NCBI GenBank assembly: GCA_964452915.1
Contig: CAYVNW010000012.1
Location: 1-60,512, forward strand
Direction: 5' to 3'
From: Colivivens sp964452915
GTDB taxonomy: Bacteria > Bacteroidota > Bacteroidia > Bacteroidales > Bacteroidaceae
Length of the DNA: 60,512 bases
A model generated the notes under the pieces. It was given only the letters and a program-made list of their open reading frames with translations. It was not told where the DNA came from and did no database searches. Positions 27,740 through 36,830 of this stretch are shown in pieces; position 1 is the first letter of the stretch; every line of letters starts with the position of its first letter. A program made the position numbers and the translations under genes.

Positions 27740-28585
27740 ATGGAAAGAATATTGAATATGACATTAAGATATTGTCTAATGATTTGCTGTGTATGCGTTA
27801 CGATTACTTCGTGTAAGTCAGTCAAGTCGGTAGAGCCTGCAACCAGCAATGTCGTTTCCGATAATATGGCAGAACACTATATCAGTATAGTTAAAGGAAA
27901 CAATTCCCCACAAAAGAATTTGGTAGCTAAAGTCAAAGTGGCAGTTGAAACAGATGAAAAGTCGATGTCTACAAACGGGACGCTGAGAATGAAGAAAGAT
28001 GATGTCATTCAAATATCCTTAGTCGATCCTCTGCTTGGTGCTTTGGAACTTGGGCGAATGGAATTTACAAAGACTCACGTAATGATTATTGACAGAATAA
28101 ATAAACAATATATATATGTCCCATATAGTGATGTGAGCTTTTTAAAAAGAGCCAATATAGACTTCAATACTCTGCAAAGTCTTTTCTGGAATGAAGTGTT
28201 TGAACCAGGTAAAGATACACTGAATGCAGCCGACTTCGAAATGGTAAACACTGCGAATGAAGTTAATCTCATATACAAGGATCATCTCTTGACCTACAAT
28301 TTCTTTACTTTAAATCAAAACGGGCAGCTGAATAAAACCCTGATTACGAATAACACGGACAAGATCTATAAATTTACATTCGAGTATAGCAAGTTCTCTG
28401 CATTTGGCGGAACATTGTTCCCTAAGAACATGATTATGTCTTTTACCACAGGTAAGCAAACAGCATCATTGTCCCTATCATTAGGTTCAATAAAAAATTC
28501 GTCTGACTGGGTAACACGTTCATCAGTTCCAAGTAAATACTCAAAAGCAGATCCTGAGAAGATATTTAAACAACTGGTTAAATGA
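27740..28585 (+). CDS. DUF4292 lipoprotein
   Basis: 281 residues from the ATG at 27740 (a GTG at 27728 overlapping the previous stop and an ATG at 27758 are alternatives). A signal sequence ends in the lipobox TITSC. The mature part is rich in beta-strand and resembles DUF4292, which I compare with LolA/LolB-type lipid-binding folds only by analogy. It sits between the TPR and EnvC-like genes, with a 4-bp ATGA overlap to the latter. Likely an outer-membrane-associated lipoprotein; function unproven. Confidence 0.8.
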   Translation: MERILNMTLRYCLMICCVCVTITSCKSVKSVEPATSNVVSDNMAEHYISIVKGNNSPQKNLVAKVKVAVETDEKSMSTNGTLRMKKDDVIQISLVDPLLGALELGRMEFTKTHVMIIDRINKQYIYVPYSDVSFLKRANIDFNTLQSLFWNEVFEPGKDTLNAADFEMVNTANEVNLIYKDHLLTYNFFTLNQNGQLNKTLITNNTDKIYKFTFEYSKFSAFGGTLFPKNMIMSFTTGKQTASLSLSLGSIKNSSDWVTRSSVPSKYSKADPEKIFKQLVK

Positions 28586-30183
28586 GAAAGAGTGGATTTC
28601 GACATATAATCTATTGTATGGCTTTGTTGCTTCTGTTGGCGTCTGTTCCTTCAGAAGAATGTTTTGCGCAAAAGAGAAACACTACAACAAAAACGAGTAC
28701 GTCTAAACGGAAGACGACAACCAGTAAGCGCAAAACTACTGCAACCCAAAAGATAGATAAGAAAACACAATTGAAAAATGAACAGGCTGCCACGCAGCAG
28801 AAGCGCAGGAGTTCACAACAACAAGTACAAGTTATAAACCGCAATATCAAGGCGAATCTTGACAGCGTTCTTATATTAGATAATAACATAGCACGTCAAC
28901 AGCGTCAGATAGACAGCTTAAACAGAGAGGTCCACTCGCTGAACGTACAGATAGATACATTGAGTGCAAGAATATTACGTTTGAACAAAGAACTTGCGGA
29001 CAAAAAGAAGAAATATGCCAAGGCTATGGTTTATTTACAACGCCATAAGACTGTGCAGCAAAAACTGTTGTTCATTTTCTCGGCTGAAAACTTTGGGCAG
29101 ATAATCCGTCGTATGCGGTATATTAAGGAGTACTCGTCTTATCAAAAAGCCCAAGGTGAGATGATAAAGCAAAAGGAAACAGAGGTTAAGAAAATGCAGC
29201 AACAGATGGTTGCGTCAAAAGCGAAAGTGGAGGCTAATCTCGCTTTGGTGAGACGTAAGCAACAAATACTTGAAGCAAATAAGAAGAACTGTCAAAACAA
29301 GGTTGTATATTTGAATAAGAACCTTGGCGTAGTACAAAATCAGATCAAGCAATTACAAAAGAAGGAAGCTGATTTGAGTGCGCAAATTGACCGGCTGATT
29401 CAACAGGAAATAGCCGAAGCAAAGCGAAAGGCGGAGGAAGCAAAGCGAAAAGCTGAAGAGGAAGCCCGCAGAGCAGAACAAATTCGTATAGAAAAGGAGA
29501 AGAGGCTTGCCGAACTAAAAGCACGGCAGGAAGCTGAGTTGAAAGCAAAGAAGGAGGCAGAAGCAAAAGCAAAAGCTGCTGCTGACGCTGCAAGCAAGGC
29601 TGCTGCCAAAGCGGAAGCGGAACAAGCTGCAGCAAATGCGAAGGCCGTAAAGAAAGAAATTAAGACTGCGGAAAAGGAAGTTGCGGCAGCAAAGAAAGTA
29701 GAGAAAGAGGCAGAGTCGCAACCTAAGCCTATGATGGAAGCGTATAAGCAATCCACGGAGGCGGAGGCTAAGTTGTCATCGGACTTTGTAAGCAATAAAG
29801 GAAAGTTACCTGTGCCTATAACTGGTTCATATAGCATCGTCGGCCACTATGGAACATATAATGTGTCAGGGTTGAAAAATGTTACTCTCGATAATAAGGG
29901 TATTGATATAAGAGGCAACGCAAACAGTATGGCCCGTTCTGTTTTTAATGGTGAAGTCTCTTCGGTATTTCAGTATGGTGCGTCATATATTGTCATGGTG
30001 CGTCATGGCGGATACATATCGGTATATTCCGGACTTTCATCTGTCTCGGTATCCAAGGGCAGTAAGGTAAATACAAGCCAGCCATTGGGAAAAGTAGGCA
30101 CCGACGCAGAAGGGCATTATACTCTTCATTTCCAATTACGGAAAGGCAGTGCCCGCTTAAATCCTGAACAGTGGATCAGATAG
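28582..30183 (+). CDS. EnvC-like murein hydrolase activator (coiled coil plus degenerate LytM/M23)
   Basis: 533 residues. Signal peptide to about residue 30, a Thr/Lys-rich stretch, then a long coiled coil (about 60-270), an Ala/Lys/Glu-rich region (to about 395) and a C-terminal LytM/M23 domain. Active M23 enzymes bind zinc through HxxxD and HxH. Here the first motif reads NKGIDI (His replaced by Asn) and the second reads TLHF (first His replaced by Thr), so two zinc ligands are missing, as in E. coli EnvC, which activates amidases rather than cutting peptidoglycan. I infer the same kind of role in cell separation. Confidence 0.87.
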   Translation: MRKSGFRHIIYCMALLLLLASVPSEECFAQKRNTTTKTSTSKRKTTTSKRKTTATQKIDKKTQLKNEQAATQQKRRSSQQQVQVINRNIKANLDSVLILDNNIARQQRQIDSLNREVHSLNVQIDTLSARILRLNKELADKKKKYAKAMVYLQRHKTVQQKLLFIFSAENFGQIIRRMRYIKEYSSYQKAQGEMIKQKETEVKKMQQQMVASKAKVEANLALVRRKQQILEANKKNCQNKVVYLNKNLGVVQNQIKQLQKKEADLSAQIDRLIQQEIAEAKRKAEEAKRKAEEEARRAEQIRIEKEKRLAELKARQEAELKAKKEAEAKAKAAADAASKAAAKAEAEQAAANAKAVKKEIKTAEKEVAAAKKVEKEAESQPKPMMEAYKQSTEAEAKLSSDFVSNKGKLPVPITGSYSIVGHYGTYNVSGLKNVTLDNKGIDIRGNANSMARSVFNGEVSSVFQYGASYIVMVRHGGYISVYSGLSSVSVSKGSKVNTSQPLGKVGTDAEGHYTLHFQLRKGSARLNPEQWIR

Positions 30184-30193
30184 TGGTCTGTCC

Positions 30194-31252
30194 CTACTTA
30201 ATCAAGTCGGTGTATTTGATGATGGCATCTTCTATTTCTGATACCTTTATATATTCGTCGGCGGAATGTGACCTTGAGGATTTGCCAGGGCCGATCTTGA
30301 CAGACGGGACGTTCAAAAGGGCTTGATTTGACAACGTAGGTGATCCGAACGGATTCAGTCCCATTTCTCTTGCCCTGTCAATAAAAGGATGCTCAACGTC
30401 TATTTTGGATGAATTCAACCGGAAGGAGCGAGCGACCGCTTTACCCTTTATATTCTTGCTGATTTCATCGAAAAGTTCTTGGTTGGTGTAAAGTTCATTA
30501 CTCCTGACGTCAATAGTAAAAGTACATTTATCAGGAATCACGTTGTGTTGGGTGCCGGCATTGATAATAGTTACTGTCGCCTTGACAGGACCAAGAAGGT
30601 CCGATACCTTTTCGAACTTGTGATTCCGTATCCAATTAATATCATCTACAGCTGTATATATGGCATTTACGCCCTCGTTACGTGCGGCATGTCCTGCAAC
30701 ACCTGTTTCCGTCACATCAATAACCATAAGTCCTTTTTCTGCGATAGCTGGCTGCATGCCTGTAGGTTCGCCGACAATTGCGAAGTCAATCCTCGGCATG
30801 TGAGGTAATACATATTCTATGCCATTCTTGCCTGATACCTCCTCCTCGCACGATGCGAGATATATGAGGTTGTACCTGTCGCTTCCCCCCATTTCATCGA
30901 TGGAAAAAAATGCTTGCATCAGACTCACCACACTGGCACCATCATCATTTGTCCCTAACCCGTATATGGTTCCGTCCTTCAGCTCCTCTGCCTCGAACGG
31001 GTTATGAGTCCATCCCTCAACCGGCTTTACGGTGTCGATATGAGCATCGAGCAGTACGTTGGGCTTCTTGTCATTCCATGCATGTCCCTTTACCCAAACG
31101 TTATTCCCCGTACGATTCGTCTCATATCCCTTCGCAATTAAAAAATTTTCTATTAAATCGGCAACTTCCGATTCATTTCTACTGGTCGACGGAGTTGCTA
31201 CCATTCGTTTAAGGAGCTGTACAGCTTCTAATGTTTTATGTGAATATATCAT
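30194..31252 (-). CDS. M20-family metallohydrolase, ArgE-like deacylase
   Basis: 352 residues. M20 metal motifs are present: DAHIDTV (His71, Asp73), GTNDDGAS (Asp103/104), the catalytic ASCEEEVSG (Glu136-138) and EPTG. Such Bacteroidetes proteins are usually taken as the deacylase of arginine synthesis; Bacteroides fragilis uses succinylated intermediates, so the acyl group may be succinyl rather than acetyl. No other arginine gene is adjacent, so the substrate is inferred. It faces the EnvC-like gene with a 10-bp gap. Confidence 0.85.
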   Translation of the reverse strand: MIYSHKTLEAVQLLKRMVATPSTSRNESEVADLIENFLIAKGYETNRTGNNVWVKGHAWNDKKPNVLLDAHIDTVKPVEGWTHNPFEAEELKDGTIYGLGTNDDGASVVSLMQAFFSIDEMGGSDRYNLIYLASCEEEVSGKNGIEYVLPHMPRIDFAIVGEPTGMQPAIAEKGLMVIDVTETGVAGHAARNEGVNAIYTAVDDINWIRNHKFEKVSDLLGPVKATVTIINAGTQHNVIPDKCTFTIDVRSNELYTNQELFDEISKNIKGKAVARSFRLNSSKIDVEHPFIDRAREMGLNPFGSPTLSNQALLNVPSVKIGPGKSSRSHSADEYIKVSEIEDAIIKYTDLIK

Positions 31253-31274
31253 GATTTCAATCTCTTTTAGTCCG

Positions 31275-31282
31275 CAAAATTA
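31275..31282 (-). promoter_or_regulatory. -7 box for the M20 deacylase gene
   Basis: Minus strand reads TAATTTTG, matching TAnnTTTG, 22 bp before the start codon. The prfB promoter lies only about 25 bp away in the other direction, so the two promoters share one short region. Confidence 0.5.
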
Positions 31283-31306
31283 CGAATAATTCTTATTCCC
31301 GTGCAC

Positions 31307-31333
31307 TTGTTAGCTGATTATTTTCTATCTTTG
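31307..31333 (+). promoter_or_regulatory. Promoter of prfB
   Basis: -7 TATCTTTG at 31326-31333 with TTG at 31307-31309 (16-bp spacing, shorter than the 20 bp seen elsewhere). It rules out the in-frame start at 31333 and supports the ATG at 31351. Confidence 0.6.
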
Positions 31334-31350
31334 TGCTCAAATTATATTTT

Positions 31351-32466
31351 ATGATAACAGTTGAGCAGCTAAAAGAAGTAAAGGATCGCGCGGATGCACT
31401 AAATCATTACCTTGGCATTGATGAGAAGAAGATTGAACTTGAGGAAGAACAACTAAGAACCCAAGCCCCGGATTTTTGGGACGACGCCAAGGAGGCGGAA
31501 GTTCAAATGAAGAAAGTTAAGGAAATTCAGAAATGGATAGACGGATATAATGAGGTCAGCGCGGCTGTTAATGAATTGGAATTGGCTTTTGATTTTTACA
31601 AAGAAAATCTCGTTACGGAACAAGAGGTCGATGAAGATTATGCGCATGCTCTGAAATTGATTGAGGATTTGGAGCTACGTAATATGTTGCGTGATGAAGC
31701 TGATGGTATGGATGCCGTACTGAAGATCAACGCGGGAGCCGGAGGTACAGAGGCCCAGGACTGGGCGTCGATGCTGATGCGAATGTATCAGCGCTGGGCA
31801 GAGTCTCATAAATATAAGGTTACTATAAGCAACTTTCAAGATGGTGATGAGGCAGGCATAAAGACAGTAACCATGGAAATCGAAGGTGATTCTGCCTACG
31901 GATATCTTAAGAGTGAAAACGGAGTACACCGATTGGTTCGAGTATCTCCTTACAATGCACAAGGAAAACGGATGACGAGTTTTGCCAGCGTCTTTGTGAC
32001 CCCTCTGGTAGACGATTCCATTGAAGTAATCATCGACAAAAGCAAACTTTCGTGGGATACTTTCCGTTCGAGTGGTGCAGGCGGGCAGAATGTAAATAAG
32101 GTTGAGACAGGTGTGCGTCTGCGATATCAGTATGTCGACCCTGACACAGGTGAGGAAGAAGAAATCCTTATAGAGAATACAGAAACACGCAAGCAGTTGG
32201 AAAACCGTGAGAATGCCTTGCGCCTGCTGCGGTCGCAACTCTATGATAGGGCAATGAAGAAGCGCCTTGAGGCAAAAGCCAAGATAGAGGCCGGCAAAAA
32301 GAAGATTGAGTGGGGAAGTCAGATACGAAGCTATGTGTTCGACGACCGCCGTGTCAAGGACCATCGTACAAACTATCAGACATCTGATGTCGCGGGAGTG
32401 ATGGATGGCAAAATCGATGATTTCATCAAAGCCTACTTGATGGAATTCTCCTCTGCTGAAAACTAA
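31351..32466 (+). CDS. prfB: Peptide chain release factor 2, no programmed frameshift
   Basis: 371 residues read in one frame from the ATG at 31351. It releases the peptide at UGA and UAA. The catalytic GGQ is at 244-246 (SSGAGGQNVNK). The stop-recognition tripeptide, SPF in E. coli, reads SPY at 199-201. In many bacteria prfB contains an in-frame UGA after about codon 25 that is bypassed by +1 frameshifting; here the same place (HYLG, residues 19-22) reads CTT GGC with no stop, so this autoregulation is absent. CYTH, VanZ and SNF-transporter genes follow. Confidence 0.96.
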   Translation: MITVEQLKEVKDRADALNHYLGIDEKKIELEEEQLRTQAPDFWDDAKEAEVQMKKVKEIQKWIDGYNEVSAAVNELELAFDFYKENLVTEQEVDEDYAHALKLIEDLELRNMLRDEADGMDAVLKINAGAGGTEAQDWASMLMRMYQRWAESHKYKVTISNFQDGDEAGIKTVTMEIEGDSAYGYLKSENGVHRLVRVSPYNAQGKRMTSFASVFVTPLVDDSIEVIIDKSKLSWDTFRSSGAGGQNVNKVETGVRLRYQYVDPDTGEEEEILIENTETRKQLENRENALRLLRSQLYDRAMKKRLEAKAKIEAGKKKIEWGSQIRSYVFDDRRVKDHRTNYQTSDVAGVMDGKIDDFIKAYLMEFSSAEN

Positions 32467-32505
32467 CTTTGTCCCAGAAGGTCCGGGCTTAAATATACGA
32501 TAAAG

Positions 32506-32979
32506 ATGCATCAGGAAATTGAACGTAAGTTTTTAGTGAACGGCGAATTTAAACAACTCGCCTACAACTGCACACATATTGAGCAAGGGTATTTTAAAAC
32601 AGACCCCGGACGCACTGTCAGAATACGTATACGCGACGATAAAGGCTACTTGACAATAAAAGGGCCGTCGGGGAATGACGGACTCTCACGCTATGAGTTC
32701 GAGACGGAAATACCAATGGATGACGCAAAAGAAATGATGGCCTTGTGCATGCCAGGTCAAATTATCAAGAACCGCTACTTGGTGCGCAGTGGTGAACATA
32801 CGGTTGAGGTCGATGAGTTTCTCGGCGATAACGAGGGACTTGTCGTTGCTGAAATAGAGTTGAAAAGTGAGAATGAACAATACGAGAAACCTAAGTTTTT
32901 GGGTATCGAAGTGACGGGTGTGGCATGTTATTATAATAAGTATCTTGCAAAACATCCATATTCAACATGGAACAAGTGA
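32506..32979 (+). CDS. CYTH-domain protein
   Basis: 157 residues. The CYTH signature ExExK is at residues 4-8 (EIERK), followed by basic strands (RTVRIRIRDDKGYLTIKG) that line the triphosphate tunnel and acidic metal residues (EFETEIP, VEVDEF). Family members act on triphosphates such as tripolyphosphate or thiamine triphosphate; the short bacterial type is most often a tripolyphosphatase. It overlaps the VanZ-like gene by 13 bp. Confidence 0.88.
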   Translation: MHQEIERKFLVNGEFKQLAYNCTHIEQGYFKTDPGRTVRIRIRDDKGYLTIKGPSGNDGLSRYEFETEIPMDDAKEMMALCMPGQIIKNRYLVRSGEHTVEVDEFLGDNEGLVVAEIELKSENEQYEKPKFLGIEVTGVACYYNKYLAKHPYSTWNK

Positions 32980-33380
32980 TCCGGTATAAGTATACGATAT
33001 TAATTGCAGTTGTGGTATTCATATTGAGTGTCATCCCAATTCCTGAGGTAAAACCTTTGGAAGAGGTGCCGCTAATCGATAAATGGGTGCATTTTGTAAT
33101 GTATGCGGCGTTGTCCCTGGCAATGTGGCTTGATCTGAACCATTATAAGATACCTCTCACGTTTGACATGCGGAAACTTGATTTGAAGTCGTGTCTCTTT
33201 TTAATTGCAGTTCCTTCTCTCTTTGGTGGACTAATGGAACTTATACAGGCGTATTGCACCACAGTGCGTTCAGGTGACGTGGTAGACTTTATTGCAGACA
33301 TTATAGGTGCTCTTGCCGGTACATTAATAGGTGTAATAATTCAGTTGTTATGGCATCGGAAAAATTCAATTCGAAAATAG
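32967..33380 (+). CDS. VanZ-like membrane protein
   Basis: 137 residues, four hydrophobic segments with the VanZ-like order: PIPEV after the first, DKWVHFVMYAAL leading into the second and GGLMELIQ..R.GDVVDFIADIIGA near the end. VanZ gives low-level teicoplanin resistance in enterococci, but most homologues have no known role. It overlaps both neighbours (13 bp and 31 bp). Confidence 0.82.
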   Translation: MEQVIRYKYTILIAVVVFILSVIPIPEVKPLEEVPLIDKWVHFVMYAALSLAMWLDLNHYKIPLTFDMRKLDLKSCLFLIAVPSLFGGLMELIQAYCTTVRSGDVVDFIADIIGALAGTLIGVIIQLLWHRKNSIRK

Positions 33381-34711
33381 GTGGAATTCTTGCCGCGGCA
33401 GGGTCTGCTGTGGGATTAGGCAACATTTGGCGGTTTCCAACGGAGACAGGAAATAATGGCGGAGCCGCTTTCCTCCTTATTTATCTTGCGTGCATGCTGT
33501 TTATCGGCGTGCCAATCATGGTGTCTGAGTTTGTCATCGGACGTCACAGTCAGACAAGTGTCTCAGACTCATTCTATCGTATGAGCGGTGGAAGCAAAGC
33601 CTGGAAATGTATGGGTTTGTTTCCGGTGGTAAGCGGCTTTCTGGTTTTAAGCTATTATGCGGTCATAGCCGGTTGGACTCTTTATTATGCTTTTGAGGCA
33701 GGTATCGGAGGATTCTATGGTAAGGGAACAGATCAGATTGCGGCGGATTTTCAGGCATTCTCTTCAGATCCTGTGAAACCCGTAGTTTGGATGGTGATTA
33801 TTTTGCTAGTCAATTGTGTCATCGTGGCATTGGGCGTGAAGAAGGGGATAGAGCGGGCGTCCAAAATCATGATGCCTTTACTGTTCATCTTTATACTTGT
33901 GCTTGTGGTGTTCTCGCTGACCCTCCCGGGAGCAAAAGACGGCCTTGAGTTCTTTTTAAAACCGGATTTCTCTAAGGTCACGGGAGCAACTGTGTTGAGC
34001 GCGTTGGGTCAGGCGTTCTTCTCGTTGAGTGTGGGTATATGTTGTTTATGTACGTATGCTTGTTACTTTAAGAAAGACGTACATCTGATGAAAGACGGCG
34101 TCAGTGTTGCAGCGATCGATACGCTGGTAGCGATATGTGCCGGTCTGATAATATTTCCTGCAGTGTTCTCCATCCCCGGACTTACACCGACGCAAGGACC
34201 TTCACTTGTCTTCGTGACATTGCCTAACGTGTTTCAGCAGGCATTTGGAAGCGTGCCGGTAGTAGCATATTGCTTCTCTTTGATGTTTTATCTCCTGCTG
34301 GTGGTCGCGGCGCTGACATCAAGTATTTCCATGCTTGAGATGACAGTAGCGTATTTCCATGAGCAGTTGCATGTGAAACGAAACGTTGCGGCATGGGGAT
34401 GTACGGCCGTATGTATAGTTCTTGGAACTTTGTGCGCCCTTTCATTTGGAATCTTAAGTGACACTAAAGTGTTAGGTCTCAATTTCTTTGACTTGTTTGA
34501 CTTTGTAGTTGCAAAGTTGCTTATGCCAATAGGCGGTATGCTTATTTGTATCTTCTTAGGATGGGTGGTCGATGAAAAGATCCTATGGTCGGAAATAACG
34601 AATGGCGAAACCTTGCGCGCTCCTTATTATAGCGTCTACAGGTTCATCGTGCGCTATCTTGCACCGATAGCCATTGCTCTGATATTCCTCAACGAACTCG
34701 TCGGGTTGTAA
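33350..34711 (+). CDS. Sodium-dependent transporter, SNF/NSS family
   Basis: 453 residues with about 11-12 membrane segments. The first carries the family's sodium- and substrate-site sequence GSAVGLGNIWRFP, followed by NNGGAAFLL. Bacterial members such as LeuT, TnaT and MhsT import amino acids with sodium; the substrate here is unknown. It starts inside the VanZ-like gene and ends about 200 bp before pckA. Confidence 0.93.
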   Translation: MASEKFNSKIGGILAAAGSAVGLGNIWRFPTETGNNGGAAFLLIYLACMLFIGVPIMVSEFVIGRHSQTSVSDSFYRMSGGSKAWKCMGLFPVVSGFLVLSYYAVIAGWTLYYAFEAGIGGFYGKGTDQIAADFQAFSSDPVKPVVWMVIILLVNCVIVALGVKKGIERASKIMMPLLFIFILVLVVFSLTLPGAKDGLEFFLKPDFSKVTGATVLSALGQAFFSLSVGICCLCTYACYFKKDVHLMKDGVSVAAIDTLVAICAGLIIFPAVFSIPGLTPTQGPSLVFVTLPNVFQQAFGSVPVVAYCFSLMFYLLLVVAALTSSISMLEMTVAYFHEQLHVKRNVAAWGCTAVCIVLGTLCALSFGILSDTKVLGLNFFDLFDFVVAKLLMPIGGMLICIFLGWVVDEKILWSEITNGETLRAPYYSVYRFIVRYLAPIAIALIFLNELVGL

Positions 34712-34818
34712 TTATTAGTATTGTAATCTCAAACTTGCAAAACTATCAGTATAACATAAAATCGACTAATTAATGTTAAGATTTGGAAGACGTAAGCTTC
34801 TGCTAATAAATAAATGAT

Positions 34819-34826
34819 TACCTTTG
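34819..34826 (+). promoter_or_regulatory. -7 box for pckA
   Basis: TACCTTTG matches TAnnTTTG, giving an untranslated leader of about 75 nt before the ATG at 34909. No standard -33 TTG was seen. The rest of the 34712-34908 gap shows no other element I can name. Confidence 0.55.
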
Positions 34827-34908
34827 TGTGAAGTTTTTAGGGACGTTAAAGCACATTGGCTAAACAAAATATACAGCATATTATTAATCACATATAAATT
34901 AAAGAATT

Positions 34909-36510
34909 ATGGCAAAAATTGATTTGACTAAGTATGGGATAACAGGCTCTACAATCGTAGCCTACAACCCATCTTATGAGGAACTTTATGAGGCCGAGAC
35001 CGATCCAAGCCTTACAGGTTATGAGAAGGGACAGGTTACAGAACTTGGCGCAGTAAACGTTATGACAGGTATTTTTACCGGTCGTTCTCCTAAGGACAAG
35101 TATATTGTCGACAATGATGAGAGTCACGATAATGTATGGTGGACATCAGAAAGCTACAAGAATGATAACCACCCAATGTCGGAGGAAGTTTGGGAGAAAG
35201 TAAAGGATCTTGCAAAGAAAGAACTTTCAAATAAGAACCTTTATGTTGTAGATGCATTCTGTGGTGCGAACAAAGCTACACGCCTCGCTGTACGTTTTAT
35301 CGTTGAAGTTGCATGGCAAGCTCATTTCGTAAAGAATATGTTCATCTGCCCTACAGAAGAGGAACTTGAGAACTTTGAGCCGAACTTCGTTATTTACAAT
35401 GCTTCAAAGGCAAAGGTAGAGAACTACAAGGAGCTCGGACTTAATTCAGAGACTTGTGTTGCATTCAATACAAAGAGCCGTGAACAAGTAATCATCAACA
35501 CATGGTATGGCGGTGAGATGAAGAAGGGTATGTTCTCAATGCAGAACTACTATCTTCCACTCAAAGGCATTGCTTCTATGCACTGCTCTGCAAACTGCGA
35601 CATGGAAGGAAAGAACACAGCTATCTTCTTCGGACTTTCCGGTACAGGAAAGACAACTCTTTCTACAGATCCTAAGCGCCGTTTGATCGGTGACGATGAG
35701 CACGGATGGGACGATGAAGGCGTATTCAACCTTGAAGGTGGTTGCTATGCGAAGGTTATCAATCTTTCAAAGGAGAACGAGCCTGACATCTATGGTGCTA
35801 TCAAGCGTAACGCACTTCTTGAGAATGTGACAGTTGACGCTAACGGTAAAATTGATTTTAACGACAAGTCTGTTACTGAGAATACACGTGTATCTTACCC
35901 GATTTATCACATTAAGAACATACAGCCAGGTTCAAGTGCTCCTGCTGCAAAGAATGTTATCTTCCTTTCAGCCGACGCATTCGGAGTATTGCCTCCTGTA
36001 TCAATCTTGACTCCTGAGCAGACTCAATATTACTTCCTTTCCGGATTTACTGCTAAACTTGCCGGTACAGAGCGTGGTATAACTGAGCCAACTCCAACTT
36101 TCTCTGCTTGCTTCGGACAGGCATTCCTTGAGCTTCACCCAACAAAGTATGCTGCAGAGCTTGTTAAGAAGATGAAGAAGAGTGGCGCTAAGGCATATCT
36201 CGTTAATACTGGTTGGAACGGAACAGGCAAGCGTATTTCTATACCTGATACACGTGGTATCATCGACGCTATTCTGGATGGTTCTATCCTTAAGGCTGAG
36301 ACAAAGAAGATCCCTATCTTCGACTTCGAAGTTCCTACATCTCTGCCAAAGGTAAATCCTGCTATTCTTGATCCTCGTGACACTTATGCAGATCCTGCAC
36401 AGTGGGATGAGAAGGCAAAAGACCTCGCTAACCGCTTCATCAAGAACTTTGTTAAGTATGAGAACAATGAAGCAGGTAAGGCTCTTGTAGCTGCAGGTCC
36501 TCATCTCTAA
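34909..36510 (+). CDS. pckA: Phosphoenolpyruvate carboxykinase (ATP)
   Basis: 533 residues. It interconverts oxaloacetate plus ATP and PEP plus CO2. The kinase P-loop is GLSGTGKTTLS, preceded by HCSANCD and followed by DDEHGWDD. In Bacteroidales this enzyme usually runs toward oxaloacetate, fixing CO2 on the way to succinate. Codon choice is more biased than in neighbours, as expected for a highly expressed central enzyme. It is flanked by its own promoter and a strong terminator, so it is a single-gene unit. Confidence 0.97.
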   Translation: MAKIDLTKYGITGSTIVAYNPSYEELYEAETDPSLTGYEKGQVTELGAVNVMTGIFTGRSPKDKYIVDNDESHDNVWWTSESYKNDNHPMSEEVWEKVKDLAKKELSNKNLYVVDAFCGANKATRLAVRFIVEVAWQAHFVKNMFICPTEEELENFEPNFVIYNASKAKVENYKELGLNSETCVAFNTKSREQVIINTWYGGEMKKGMFSMQNYYLPLKGIASMHCSANCDMEGKNTAIFFGLSGTGKTTLSTDPKRRLIGDDEHGWDDEGVFNLEGGCYAKVINLSKENEPDIYGAIKRNALLENVTVDANGKIDFNDKSVTENTRVSYPIYHIKNIQPGSSAPAAKNVIFLSADAFGVLPPVSILTPEQTQYYFLSGFTAKLAGTERGITEPTPTFSACFGQAFLELHPTKYAAELVKKMKKSGAKAYLVNTGWNGTGKRISIPDTRGIIDAILDGSILKAETKKIPIFDFEVPTSLPKVNPAILDPRDTYADPAQWDEKAKDLANRFIKNFVKYENNEAGKALVAAGPHL

Positions 36511-36541
36511 TGCATTTATAAGGCTATATCATAAATTGAAG

Positions 36542-36575
36542 AAGGATGTACCGGTTACGGTACATCCTTTTATTT
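36542..36575 (+). terminator. Intrinsic terminator of pckA
   Basis: AAGGATGTACC (36542-36552) pairs perfectly with GGTACATCCTT (36559-36569) across a 6-nt loop and is followed by a T-rich stretch. It starts 32 bp after the pckA stop. Confidence 0.88.
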
Positions 36576-36830
36576 TGCTCGTCAGCTACCATACATTAGG
36601 CAATGTACGCCAAAAGGTGGCACGCTGCATTTTAGCTAAGGATAGGTTAGGTCTTCGTGACTTGTAGATTATTCCCGTTGTCTACTGTTACGTTATTTCA
36701 ACTCCATTGTGAGGGACGATTTTTTGTTGTCACATTGTCACATTGTCACAGACGTCTTTTGTCTCTTATATAAATGTGTCGTTAATGGCGCTCACGGTGG
36801 AGTCATGGACGTTTCCGCTGCCCCTTACCC
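36576..36830. other. Gene-free gap between pckA and the carbonic-anhydrase-like gene
   Basis: No reading frame of note. It contains the octamer array listed separately and no recognisable RNA gene; a terminator for the minus-strand operon gltX-waaA could not be identified. Confidence 0.55.
36727..36750 (-). repeat. Three tandem TGTGACAA octamers
   Basis: Plus strand reads TTGTCACA three times without a gap; the minus strand is TGTGACAA x3 followed by CAAAAAA, the same arrangement as at 40856-40879. It lies in a gene-free gap. Confidence 0.85.

Noticed and set aside
29345..29837. Leu/Ala-rich minus-strand frames that look like membrane proteins
   Set aside because: They mirror the Ala/Lys/Glu-rich coiled coil of the EnvC-like gene; the hydrophobicity is a codon artefact.
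31333..31350. Longer N-terminus of RF2 from the first in-frame start
   Set aside because: The start lies in the -7 promoter box (TATCTTTG), so it cannot be transcribed from it.
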